Part shown: positions 34,180 to 42,661 of the stretch, in pieces | Numbering within the stretch: the first letter of the stretch is position 1 | How the letters are laid out: every line of letters begins with the position of its first letter | Assembly: GCA_902593475.1 (NCBI GenBank) | Contig: CACJIM010000007.1 | Span: forward strand, 1 to 60,606 | Source: an uncultured Candidatus Actinomarina sp. | Lineage (GTDB): Bacteria; Actinomycetota; Acidimicrobiia; Actinomarinales; Actinomarinaceae | Length of the DNA: 60,606 nucleotides | Direction of reading: 5' to 3' | The notes under the pieces: generated by a model | Told to the model about the DNA's origin: nothing | Seen by the model: the letters and a program-made list of their open reading frames with translations, nothing else | Database searches by the model: none | Position numbers and translations under genes: made by a program

Positions 34180-34642
34180 CTTTCACCGAAACTAATGCAA
34201 CACAAGCCGATGCTATTCCATCTCCAATCACACCTAGGTTATCAAAAGACTTACCCTTTACATTTATTAATTGTTTGTCAATCCTTAGTAAATCAGCAAG
34301 ATTTGAGATAATAGCCTCAGATATTTTTGAAATGTTAATAACTTGTGAAAGAACCGTTATGTCAATATTGTTTATAACTACTTTGTCATACTCAATAATT
34401 TCTAAAACTTTATTTAACATTTCTACGCTCGATATATTTTTTGGCGTACTTTCATTAGATGGAAAATAAAAACCTAGATCCTTTTTTGCTTTAGATCCAA
34501 GCAAAGCATCGCTTAGTGAATGTAGAATTATATCTCCATCCGAATGAGCTTCAAAACCAGGTCCTTCGACCGATATCCCTCCGAGGACTAATTTTTCATT
34601 ATTAGAATGTTTGTGTATATCAAAACCATTACCTACAAGCAT
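34172..34642 (-). CDS. ispF: 2-C-methyl-D-erythritol 2,4-cyclodiphosphate synthase
   Basis: The fifth enzyme of the MEP isoprenoid pathway, 156 residues. Metal ligands Asp8, His10 and His41 (ILHSLSDALLG) are present, along with the AHSDGD motif. The later TTTEK-type segment is altered to KGKSFDN, which keeps a lysine but replaces the Thr and Glu by Ser and Asp. In most actinobacteria ispD lies between carD and ispF; here only 26 bases separate the two. Confidence 0.93.
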   Translation of the reverse strand: MLVGNGFDIHKHSNNEKLVLGGISVEGPGFEAHSDGDIILHSLSDALLGSKAKKDLGFYFPSNESTPKNISSVEMLNKVLEIIEYDKVVINNIDITVLSQVINISKISEAIISNLADLLRIDKQLINVKGKSFDNLGVIGDGIASACVALVSVKDA

Positions 34643-34668
34643 TATGCCTCTTTTGATTTATATATAAA

Positions 34669-35226
34669 TTATAAACCGTCGTCAGGGTCTTCCTCAGGAA
34701 GATATTGGTTAATTTTTTCTACAGCTGCTTCTTCATCAATACTTAATGCACATGCTATTTCACTTGCTAGAGTTGTTCTTGCTTTTGCAAGCATTCTCTT
34801 AAGTGCAGGCGAGATGCCCTTGTTAATTTGAGCGTGTGTAAGGTCCCTAACAACTTCGGCAACCTGTATAACATCTCCAGAAGTCATTTTTTCTGTCAAA
34901 ACTTTATACCATCTACTCCAATTAGTTCCTGCCTCTTCTGGTTTTTCTTTAAATATAGGAAACACTTTTCTTGAGACTGCATTTTTTGAGATAACAGGTC
35001 TTATAACTTCATCAACATTTTCCACTGGCACCATTACTAGTAATCCATCTGTAAGGACTTCAATCTCAAAGTACTGTCTTCGTTTTGATTTTACTTCACC
35101 ATTTTCATCAAAAATTTCAACATTCTTGTTAACTTTTCTAACAACTTTTGCAGCGCCATGGTGGGGATGAACTACAAATTGGTTTGGTTTATATTTATCA
35201 GTAGTTTTTTTTGTTTTTGTTGCCAT
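34669..35226 (-). CDS. carD: CarD-family RNA polymerase-binding regulator
   Basis: CarD binds RNA polymerase and steadies open promoter complexes, notably at rRNA promoters. The 185-residue product has the N-terminal Tudor-like domain (VVHPHHGAAKVV) and a C-terminal DNA-binding part with NWSRWYKVLTEKMTSGDVIQVAEVVRDL (including the tryptophan that wedges the bubble) and KRMLAKAR. I use the ATG at 35226; a TTG at 35238 is less likely. An insert of about 15 charged residues (IFDENGEVKSKRR) interrupts the Tudor-like domain relative to the mycobacterial protein. Confidence 0.95.
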   Translation of the reverse strand: MATKTKKTTDKYKPNQFVVHPHHGAAKVVRKVNKNVEIFDENGEVKSKRRQYFEIEVLTDGLLVMVPVENVDEVIRPVISKNAVSRKVFPIFKEKPEEAGTNWSRWYKVLTEKMTSGDVIQVAEVVRDLTHAQINKGISPALKRMLAKARTTLASEIACALSIDEEAAVEKINQYLPEEDPDDGL

Positions 35227-35258
35227 AGATGTCAACAATACTATATATTCAGAACTAT

Positions 35259-36317
35259 TTAATGTCCATTTATATATGAAAAACCTATATTTTTAAGCAA
35301 TGTATCGAAATAATCTCTTAATTGTTGTGCCCTACTTCTTCCAATACCCTCAACTTCAAACAATTTTTCTGGTGAAGCAGTGAGTAATTTTGGTAATGTT
35401 TTAAATTTTTGAATAATTTGATCATGTAAATTTTCAGGTAATCCTGGTAATCTTGCGAGAACCCTATATCCTTTTGATACTGAAATGTCATCAAGAGGAA
35501 GCTTGGACAACACGCTGCCAAGATAATCTACCGCATTCAATTCATCATATGACAATTTACTTATCTCATTAATTGCTTTAGTGGTAGTTCGAAATTTCCT
35601 TACTGGAAGATGGTCTTTCAAAACTAGATTTAATGTATTTAGAACACCTGATTCTAAAGAATCTATCTGAATCATGATCAATCCTGCATCCTCACCAAGT
35701 TTAAGTGCTTCAGCTTTGACTTGGTTAGCAAGCCGAGTAAGAAGCTCTCCTCTTTGAATGACTTCTAAAACTTCTTGATTTGTTATTGTGTTTTCAATCT
35801 CAAGCTCTCCTAAATTTGTTACAGCGTCGTCAAACCTTCTTCTCATCCTGTCAACTGATTGCAAAGATTCATTAACCCTTCCTAGTATTGCTGATGACTC
35901 CTCTAACTCTATAGTCTGAAGGTTTTCAAATACTTTAATTAAAGAAGTTTCTTCAGATACAGCTATCACTGTCAAACCAGTAGTAGCTGCAGTTCGTTCT
36001 GCAGTTCTGTGCCTTGTTCCGGTTTGTGTGGTAGAAATTGAGTCACTTGGATTTAAATGAACATTAGCTTTTAAAATTTTTGTAACACTCTCATTTACAA
36101 CAATAGCGCCATCCATTTTTGATAATTCTGAAAGCATCTCAGGTGAAAATTCACAATCATTTAAAATTAGTCCACCTGAAGAAATTTTTTCTAATTTTGT
36201 TGTTGAACCTATGACGATTAATGCTCCTGCTTTTTTGTCAGCAATTAAATCAACACCAATCCTTAAAGGTTGGCCTGGTAATAACTGACTTACACTTGTG
36301 TTATTGTTTAAGTTCAT
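35259..36317 (-). CDS. disA: Diadenylate cyclase DisA
   Basis: DisA converts two ATP to cyclic di-AMP and scans DNA. The N-terminal DAC domain has the DGA motif (69-71) and RHR (102-104, in TGTRHRTAERTA). A helical linker follows, then a C-terminal helix-hairpin-helix domain (EKLFEVEGIGRSRAQQLRDYF). Length (352) is normal. It lies upstream of carD on the same strand with a 32-base gap and is divergent from the zinc-ribbon gene. Confidence 0.96.
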   Translation of the reverse strand: MNLNNNTSVSQLLPGQPLRIGVDLIADKKAGALIVIGSTTKLEKISSGGLILNDCEFSPEMLSELSKMDGAIVVNESVTKILKANVHLNPSDSISTTQTGTRHRTAERTAATTGLTVIAVSEETSLIKVFENLQTIELEESSAILGRVNESLQSVDRMRRRFDDAVTNLGELEIENTITNQEVLEVIQRGELLTRLANQVKAEALKLGEDAGLIMIQIDSLESGVLNTLNLVLKDHLPVRKFRTTTKAINEISKLSYDELNAVDYLGSVLSKLPLDDISVSKGYRVLARLPGLPENLHDQIIQKFKTLPKLLTASPEKLFEVEGIGRSRAQQLRDYFDTLLKNIGFSYINGH

Positions 36318-36397
36318 ATTCCTCTTTATTATTTGAACAATATTGTTATTTGAATGTTACTGTATTATTTTATAAATAGGGACAATAGGCTAATTAA

Positions 36398-37213
36398 ATG
36401 GAAAAAGTAGAATGTAAGGCTTGCTCAGCTACAGTAGACAAATCAATTGAGTTTTGTTCAAGTTGTGGTGAATGGCTTGGTTTAAGCATAAAAGACATAG
36501 AAAATTCAGATGCTAAAACAGAACCTGAAGTTACTCGAAGAGTTAGACCTCCTGAAGAATTGTTGTCACAACCACTCTCAAATTATGGCGCAACTTCTTT
36601 ACCAACAAGAAATGAAGTCCCTGGTATCAGAGCTGTTTTTTTTCTAGCAATAATCATCCCATTAATTGCTGCGGCTAGTTATTACTACAACCAAAATATC
36701 GCAGAGGAAGTTATTGAAGAAATTCAAGTTGTAGAACAGTCAACAACAACAAGTACCTCAACTACAGTGCAAAGCTTACTTCAGCTACAATATCCATTTA
36801 GCTGTTCATCTTCAAGTAGCCTTGGGGAAGGATGGTCTTGCGAAAAAATATATGATGATGAACCGTCTTCGTGGCAAGATAACAGCTCAGAATGTGCAGA
36901 TGCCACGTTAGAATTTACTTTCTCAAAAGATATTTATTTTCAATTTTTGACTTACGAAAATATAGAAGATTCAAAGTCTTTTAAAAGAAACTTTAAACCA
37001 AGAGATATATTAATAACATCAGAAGAAGAGGGGTTCTCAATAGAATATGAGCTTGAAAATCAAAACACTAGCTCACAATGGATCGATTTAAATACATCAT
37101 CATCTGTAATTACAATACAAATTTTAAGTGCATATCCTGGGGAAGAGGTTAATGGTGCAGAACCATTTCTCGAATGTTCTATTCAGGAAATTACTTTTTA
37201 TGGACGTGGATAA
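36398..37213 (+). CDS. Zinc-ribbon membrane protein with discoidin-like domain
   Basis: The 271-residue product has an N-terminal zinc ribbon (CKACSATVDKSIEFCSSCGEW, four cysteines in residues 5-22), then a polar region and a single membrane helix (about 77-98). A Thr/Ser-rich linker follows, and a C-terminal beta domain resembling discoidin or NADase-type glycan-binding domains (LEFTFSKDIYFQFL, NFKPRDILI, SAYPGEEVNG, EITFYG). Similar actinobacterial proteins exist without known function; carbohydrate binding outside the cell is inference. Divergent from disA. The M20 gene starts next to its stop. Confidence 0.7.
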   Translation: MEKVECKACSATVDKSIEFCSSCGEWLGLSIKDIENSDAKTEPEVTRRVRPPEELLSQPLSNYGATSLPTRNEVPGIRAVFFLAIIIPLIAAASYYYNQNIAEEVIEEIQVVEQSTTTSTSTTVQSLLQLQYPFSCSSSSSLGEGWSCEKIYDDEPSSWQDNSSECADATLEFTFSKDIYFQFLTYENIEDSKSFKRNFKPRDILITSEEEGFSIEYELENQNTSSQWIDLNTSSSVITIQILSAYPGEEVNGAEPFLECSIQEITFYGRG

Positions 37214-37214
37214 G

Positions 37215-38369
37215 ATGGATATCAATTCTCTCAAGTCTCAATTTTCAAAATATAAAAAAGACTTGTTAGATCTTAATAAATACATGTATGAAAATCCTGA
37301 ATTAGGATATCAAGAGATTAAGTCTGTAAATAAAATTACTAAACTTATCAAAAAGCATACAGCTGATGCAAAATTTAAAAAGTTTACTGATATTCCTACT
37401 GCTTTTACTGCTTCAATCAATAATAAGCCCAGAAAAAAAAATATTGCTATATGTATAGAATATGATGCATTACCGAATGTTGGACATGCTTGTGGACATA
37501 ACCTAATATCATCCATAGGATTAGGTGCATTTTTTATCCTTTCGAATTATATAAACGACCTATATTACGAAATAAAGTTAGTAGGTTGTCCTGCTGAAGA
37601 AATCATTCCATTGACCTATGAAAATGGGGGTGGTGGTGGAAAAATAAAACTTTTAGACCAAGGTGCCTTTGATAACACTGCATATTCTGTAATGATCCAT
37701 CCGGCTACAAGAAATGAAGTTGATCCTTTAATGATTGCAGTAAAACAAATTGATATAGAATATTTTGGTAAAGCTGCACATGCGTCTGGTTCAGCATATG
37801 TTGGAAAAAATGCATTGGATGCTCAAATCCTTGCATACAACAACATCAGTGCTTTAAGGCAGCAGCTACAATCTGTAGAAAAAGTTCATGGAATAATTAC
37901 TCATGGTGGTGAGTCACCCAATATTATTCCAGATTACACAAGATCAAGTTGGATGATTCGTGCTCAAAAAACAAAAGACTTAAATAGATTAGAAAAGAAA
38001 ATTATAAATTGTTTCAAAGGAGCTGCAGAGTCTACAGGTTGTAAGTTAAACATTGTTGAAGGTAATGGGACTTATGAAAATTTAGTTACAGACAAAAAAT
38101 TAAAGTCAATATTTATGGAAAATTCAAAAAAACTTTCTTTAGATATGAAAACCAATGAAAGTTATGATCAAAGTAAAAACGGATCTACAGATTTTGGAAA
38201 TATTTCAAAACAAGTTCCTTCATTACACGCATTTCTTCAAATTGTTGATGATGATGGAAAGATTGTAAACCACCAACCTGAATTTGCTCATGCAACAGTT
38301 ACTAAAAGAGCTACTGATATGATTGAAACTGGTAGTGTTCTTTTAGCTTCTACTATTTTAGATTTGTAA
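37215..38369 (+). CDS. M20-family amidohydrolase/peptidase
   Basis: A 384-residue zinc hydrolase of the M20D type (AbgA/AbgB and PM20D2-like). Metal-site motifs are HACGHN (about 92-97), CPAEE and the MIHPA region. The dimerisation domain contains FGKAAHASGSAYVGKNALDAQI, and the C-terminal metal-site region GSTDFGNISKQVPSLHAFLQI. The substrate could be an aminoacyl amide or a small dipeptide. I choose the ATG at 37215 just after the upstream stop; an ATG at 37200 overlapping the previous gene by 14 bases is equally readable. The 3' end overlaps the convergent adenosine deaminase gene by 17 bases. Confidence 0.85.
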   Translation: MDINSLKSQFSKYKKDLLDLNKYMYENPELGYQEIKSVNKITKLIKKHTADAKFKKFTDIPTAFTASINNKPRKKNIAICIEYDALPNVGHACGHNLISSIGLGAFFILSNYINDLYYEIKLVGCPAEEIIPLTYENGGGGGKIKLLDQGAFDNTAYSVMIHPATRNEVDPLMIAVKQIDIEYFGKAAHASGSAYVGKNALDAQILAYNNISALRQQLQSVEKVHGIITHGGESPNIIPDYTRSSWMIRAQKTKDLNRLEKKIINCFKGAAESTGCKLNIVEGNGTYENLVTDKKLKSIFMENSKKLSLDMKTNESYDQSKNGSTDFGNISKQVPSLHAFLQIVDDDGKIVNHQPEFAHATVTKRATDMIETGSVLLASTILDL

Positions 38370-39333
38370 ATCTTGCATCAATAGCATTCTTTACAAGTTG
38401 ACTGTGTAAATTTCCATCTAACTCTAAATAATTTTCAGCTTTTTTAAATTCCTCAGAAATCTTTGTTTTTGCCATTAATCGATTATCTGAATTTAGAGTT
38501 ACCTTAAACCCAGATTTTAACAGCTTTATGGCTGGGTGGTTTTCAATAGTTACTGAACTTGCACCTGATTTTACATTTGAAGAAATACATATTTCTAATG
38601 GAATCTGCTTATCCAAAACATATTGAGCTATTCTGGAATTTGGAATATAAGTGTCGTTTTTGTATTGACAACCATCAATAATTTGCCAACCATGCCCTAT
38701 TCTTTGTGCTTGACAATTAAAAACAGCGTCTTCTATATAGGACAAGTCAGCTGCTTCTCCTGCGTGTATAGTTAAACCTACTTCAGATTCTGAAATTAAA
38801 TTACAAGCTTCTTTGTGAAGTGAGGGAGGAAAATTATACTCTGGACCTGCAAGGTCAAATCCAATAACATTGTTATTAAAATTTTTTATAGCCAATTCTG
38901 CAACTTCAGTTGAGTTTTTATGTTGTCTCATTGCACATAAGATTGTATAAAATTCTCCACCAAAGTCTTTTTGTCCATCTTTAATACCTGTTGACACTGC
39001 ATCAACAACTTCCTGTGAAGATAGTTTTCCTTGTAAATGTTGTAGAGGAGCATATCTCAACTCACCATACACAACCCCATCTTCTACTAAGTCCTCAACT
39101 GCTTCATATGCAACTCTTCGGATTGAATCAGTGTCTTGCATAACAGAAATTGTCATCTCAAATTTTTTGAATACTTGTTTTTTATCAGTTGAAATATTTT
39201 CAAAAAACCAATTTTCTAATTCTTGTTCGTTTGAAGAAGGAACAGTCAAGTTTTTAGTTTTAGCAATATCTATAATGGTTTTTGCTCTTAGCCCTCCATC
39301 AAGATGTTCGTGTAAAGCTGAAAATTCTTTTAT
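38353..39333 (-). CDS. add: Adenosine deaminase without a normal start codon
   Basis: Catalytic residues are readable: the zinc-binding HxH in LHEHLDGGL, AGE (general acid), RIGHGW and SDNR, so the enzyme would turn adenosine into inosine. The HxH region is encoded only if translation begins upstream of 39249, the first ordinary start (TTG). Between an in-frame stop and HxH there is no ATG, GTG or TTG. The best candidate is ATA at 39333, seven bases after GGAG and overlapping the stop of the upstream amidohydrolase (ATAA). The product would be 326 residues with His8 and His10. Alternatively, one extra A in AAAA after the ATG at 39346 shifts the frame. The upstream amidohydrolase and nucleoside transporter support a purine-salvage role. 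Confidence 0.85.
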   Translation of the reverse strand: MKEFSALHEHLDGGLRAKTIIDIAKTKNLTVPSSNEQELENWFFENISTDKKQVFKKFEMTISVMQDTDSIRRVAYEAVEDLVEDGVVYGELRYAPLQHLQGKLSSQEVVDAVSTGIKDGQKDFGGEFYTILCAMRQHKNSTEVAELAIKNFNNNVIGFDLAGPEYNFPPSLHKEACNLISESEVGLTIHAGEAADLSYIEDAVFNCQAQRIGHGWQIIDGCQYKNDTYIPNSRIAQYVLDKQIPLEICISSNVKSGASSVTIENHPAIKLLKSGFKVTLNSDNRLMAKTKISEEFKKAENYLELDGNLHSQLVKNAIDARFTNLK

Positions 39334-40649
39334 GAGAAATCTCCATTATCTATTTTCTTATCAAATCCTGTTTTAGTAAATAATTTATTAAATGCCTCTA
39401 ATCCTTCCTCAAAAACTTTTTGTTCATCGATTAGTTGAAATTTTGAATCCTTTAATATGCATTCTCCGTCTATAAATACATCCTTTATTTCATTAGATGA
39501 TGCGCACATTACAATATTATTTACTACATCATGCAGTGGTTGCATTCTAGGAGAATTAATTGAAATTGTTATAAAATCTGCTTTTTGATTTTTTGATAAA
39601 TTTCCTGAAAAGTTACCACCAGAGATCCTTTTTATGTTTTCCTCAGAAGCTTTTCTAAATATTTCTTTTGGTTTAATGAAATCTTTTTTGGCTACGGAAT
39701 TATTTAAGACTAATGCAGTCCTCATTTCTTCTAACATATCATAATCATCGTTACCCCCAGAACAATCTGTACCTATTCCCCAGTCAACATTCAATTCTGA
39801 CAAAAAATTAGTATTCATTGGCTTTCCAGCTATTCCGTGAGTTGTTGGGCAAAATATTGGAAATGCTTTTGACTCTGCAAGTAACTCCAAATCTCCATCC
39901 TCTACAACATTGCAATGAGCAGCTATTACTTTTTCATTCAATATTCCGAGGTTAAATGCGTGTTTAATTGGGGAAGTATCATAGTTAGATTTAATATAGT
40001 CCATCTCTTTTTGAGTTTGAGCTAGGTGTATATGTGTTAATAAATTATTTTCTAGCGCATAATTGCTTAATTCTTTAAGTTCTTTTGGGCTTACTGTTGA
40101 AGTTTCATGTGGTGCAACAATTGGATGAACTGTACTATGATTTTTCCAATTATTATTAAAGGACTTTGCTAGTTTAATTTGTTCTTTACCAGTCCATGGA
40201 CCATACTCAGTCATAATTGTGTGCCCAATAAACCCTCTTATTCCAATATATTCACACGCTTTTGCAACTGAATCAGCAAAAAAATAATGATCATTAATTG
40301 ATGTTGTGCCAGATGATATAGCATCCATCATGCCTAATAAAGAAAGCTTGTAAACTAAATCTTCATCTAGAGCTGGTTCAATCCCCCACATCACATCATA
40401 CAGTGCACTTGCGTTTCCATAACCAAGTCCTTTTACAGAATTTAAAGCAACATGTGAGTGTGCATTTGTAAAACCTGGTGAGATTATTACATCTCCTAAT
40501 TCGTTAATTTTACTTAAGTCTTTAGTTATTGTTTCTATCGGTACTATATTCTCTATGTATTTTCCATTAACAATTAAAACAGAATTTTTATGAACAGTTT
40601 TGTAATCTTCAACTATGTATCGAGCTGAGAAATATTCTTTACTTATCAA
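39330..40649 (-). CDS. TRZ/ATZ-type amidohydrolase (purine-like deaminase)
   Basis: A 439-residue metal-dependent amidohydrolase. It has the N-terminal metal motif FTNAHSHVALNSVKG (about 59-73), TSINDHYFF, VAPHETSTVSP and THIHLAQT (further histidines), a metal-site Asp in GTDCSGGNDDYDM, and a C-terminal composite beta domain. Relatives deaminate S-adenosylhomocysteine, methylthioadenosine, guanine, cytosine or triazines. The surrounding nucleoside transporter, nucleoside hydrolase and adenosine deaminase genes favour a nucleobase or nucleoside substrate, which is inference. Its stop overlaps the proposed ATA start of adenosine deaminase. Confidence 0.85.
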   Translation of the reverse strand: MISKEYFSARYIVEDYKTVHKNSVLIVNGKYIENIVPIETITKDLSKINELGDVIISPGFTNAHSHVALNSVKGLGYGNASALYDVMWGIEPALDEDLVYKLSLLGMMDAISSGTTSINDHYFFADSVAKACEYIGIRGFIGHTIMTEYGPWTGKEQIKLAKSFNNNWKNHSTVHPIVAPHETSTVSPKELKELSNYALENNLLTHIHLAQTQKEMDYIKSNYDTSPIKHAFNLGILNEKVIAAHCNVVEDGDLELLAESKAFPIFCPTTHGIAGKPMNTNFLSELNVDWGIGTDCSGGNDDYDMLEEMRTALVLNNSVAKKDFIKPKEIFRKASEENIKRISGGNFSGNLSKNQKADFITISINSPRMQPLHDVVNNIVMCASSNEIKDVFIDGECILKDSKFQLIDEQKVFEEGLEAFNKLFTKTGFDKKIDNGDFS

Positions 40650-41576
40650 TTATTGTTCAGGAATAGGGACAGGTCTTACCCTTATTCTTTGTCTTATGCC
40701 AATAAGTATTAACACAACAACTGTTAGAGCATAAGGGACCATTAAGATTAGTCTTGAGTCTAATTCATATACACCTTGAAGTCTTATACCGATTGCGTCT
40801 CCTAAACCAAAAAATAAACTAGCACCAAATGTACCAAGTGGAGTGTTGTTACCAAATGAAGAAGCAACAAGTCCTATATAGCCTTTTCCAGCTGACATTC
40901 CCTCTGTAAAAAGAGTCATGTTTTCTAGTGAAAGAAAAGTACCACCTATACCTGCTAAAACTCCTGAAAAAATAACAGTTAACCATTTCATTCTTAAAGT
41001 ATTAATTCCAGCATCTTCTGCAGCCTCAGGATTTTCACCAGTAGCTCTAATAGCTGTTCCCAATCTTGTCTTGTAATAAACCAAATATAAAACAATAGCT
41101 AGAAAAAAAACAAGGTAAATTGAAGGTGTGTATCCTGAAAGAATTTTTTCAAAACGAGTATCTACAAGAAATTCGAAATTTATTGGATCGATGCCTTGAA
41201 TGGAAGGGTCAGAAAAAAAACCTCTACGTTTGAATAATGTTTCTAATAAATATCTTGTACCAGCAATAGAAAAAATGTTGATCGCTAAACCTACTAAAAC
41301 TTCATCTGCACCTAAATTGAAACTTAAAACACCAAATAAAATTGCCGTAAGCACTCCAGCAGATACTCCCCAAATAAAACCAGTTAGGGCACTTCCTGAA
41401 TAGTAGCTTGCTGCGATTCCAACAAATGCTGCGTTGAGCATTTTGCCCTCTAAACCAATATTCAAAACACCAGAAGCGGAGCACATTGCTGCACCAAACC
41501 CAATTAAGGCAATTGGAGTTGCACTACGAATTAAGCTCCTAAAAAGAGAGATATCAAATATTTCAAGCCATTCCAT
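40650..41576 (-). CDS. nupQ: Nucleoside ABC transporter permease (NupQ-like)
   Basis: A 308-residue permease with about eight helices, of the BMP-type transporter family. Diagnostic stretches are SGVLNIGLEGKMLNAAFVG (about 34-52) and the coupling region LGTAIRATGENPEAAEDAGIN (about 172-192). It pairs with the longer permease gene, whose stop is adjacent. Its stop is one base from the start of the amidohydrolase gene, so transport and catabolic genes share an operon. Confidence 0.9.
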   Translation of the reverse strand: MEWLEIFDISLFRSLIRSATPIALIGFGAAMCSASGVLNIGLEGKMLNAAFVGIAASYYSGSALTGFIWGVSAGVLTAILFGVLSFNLGADEVLVGLAINIFSIAGTRYLLETLFKRRGFFSDPSIQGIDPINFEFLVDTRFEKILSGYTPSIYLVFFLAIVLYLVYYKTRLGTAIRATGENPEAAEDAGINTLRMKWLTVIFSGVLAGIGGTFLSLENMTLFTEGMSAGKGYIGLVASSFGNNTPLGTFGASLFFGLGDAIGIRLQGVYELDSRLILMVPYALTVVVLILIGIRQRIRVRPVPIPEQ

Positions 41577-42659
41577 TTATTTAATCTTTCTAGTAAAAAA
41601 AGCGTCTAGTTTTCTAACGAATTTAAATCTTTCCAGTGAAGATACAAGCTTTTGTGCACTAACAAAAAATATTAAAATTGAGAGTAGAATTACAACTATT
41701 TCTCGAGAAACTTCAGTTTTATAATCTACAAATAAACCTCCGTTTCTTAGAGCACTCCAAAATAAAGAAGCAATTAAACCGCCGATTGGTTCTAATTTAC
41801 CCACAATTGCAATAAGAATTCCATCAAACCCTTGGTTAAAAAGAAGTTCTTGGTAAAAATATCTAGCATTTCCAAGAATTTCGATACCACCAGCAAGCCC
41901 CCCAAGTCCTCCAGAAATTAACATTCCTGTTATTGCAGATCTATCTGAAGGTATTCCAAGGTATGAACTATATCTAGATGGATAAAACCCGACAAGACCA
42001 TCGCCGCCAGATCTTAATTCGTAACCAAATGTTGTTTTTTTAAGAATAAAATATGTTAAAAATGCAATAATTACCGCTATGAAAAAACCAGAGTTAAATT
42101 GTGAATTTGGAAAATATTGTTTTAATTCAGCAGTTTCTAATATTCTTGGAGTCGCAGGTGCTATAGGGTCTGCTCTAAATGGTCCATTAGCCATATAGGA
42201 AACAAACAATACAGCAACGAAATTAAGAATAATTGTTGAAATTATCTCACTTACACCCGCATAAACTTTTAATAAAGCTGGTAGCAACATCCACAAACTT
42301 CCAGTAATAATGGCAATAGCTATACATAAAGATACATGGGGAATATGGCCCAAGGATGTAAATTTATATCCTGCCCATGCAGCATATAAACCCCCAATAT
42401 ACATTGATCCATTTATTCCAATATTAAACATACCAACTCTGAAAGAAACCACAGTTGCAATTGACGTTAGAATATATGGAGTCGCAATATTTAAAGTATT
42501 CAAAATATTTCTCTGTCCAACAACAGCGCCTTCAAAAAATAATTTCCCAATTTCTCTAGGAACAAAACCAGTAACAGTTAATAAAACCCAAGCAATACCA
42601 ATAGTTATTATTGTTCCTGCAAAAAGAATGAGTACATCTTTAAATGAAAATTTTTCCAT
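41577..42659 (-). CDS. nupP: Nucleoside ABC transporter permease (NupP-like)
   Basis: The second, 360-residue permease of the BMP-type system, with about ten helices. VSFRVGMFNIGINGSMYIGGLYAAW (about 71-95) and TFGYELRSGGDGLVGFYPSRYSSYLGI (coupling region, about 210-236) match the family. It lies between the ATPase gene (two-base gap) and the shorter permease gene with no gap. Confidence 0.9.
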   Translation of the reverse strand: MEKFSFKDVLILFAGTIITIGIAWVLLTVTGFVPREIGKLFFEGAVVGQRNILNTLNIATPYILTSIATVVSFRVGMFNIGINGSMYIGGLYAAWAGYKFTSLGHIPHVSLCIAIAIITGSLWMLLPALLKVYAGVSEIISTIILNFVAVLFVSYMANGPFRADPIAPATPRILETAELKQYFPNSQFNSGFFIAVIIAFLTYFILKKTTFGYELRSGGDGLVGFYPSRYSSYLGIPSDRSAITGMLISGGLGGLAGGIEILGNARYFYQELLFNQGFDGILIAIVGKLEPIGGLIASLFWSALRNGGLFVDYKTEVSREIVVILLSILIFFVSAQKLVSSLERFKFVRKLDAFFTRKIK

Positions 42660-42661
42660 TA

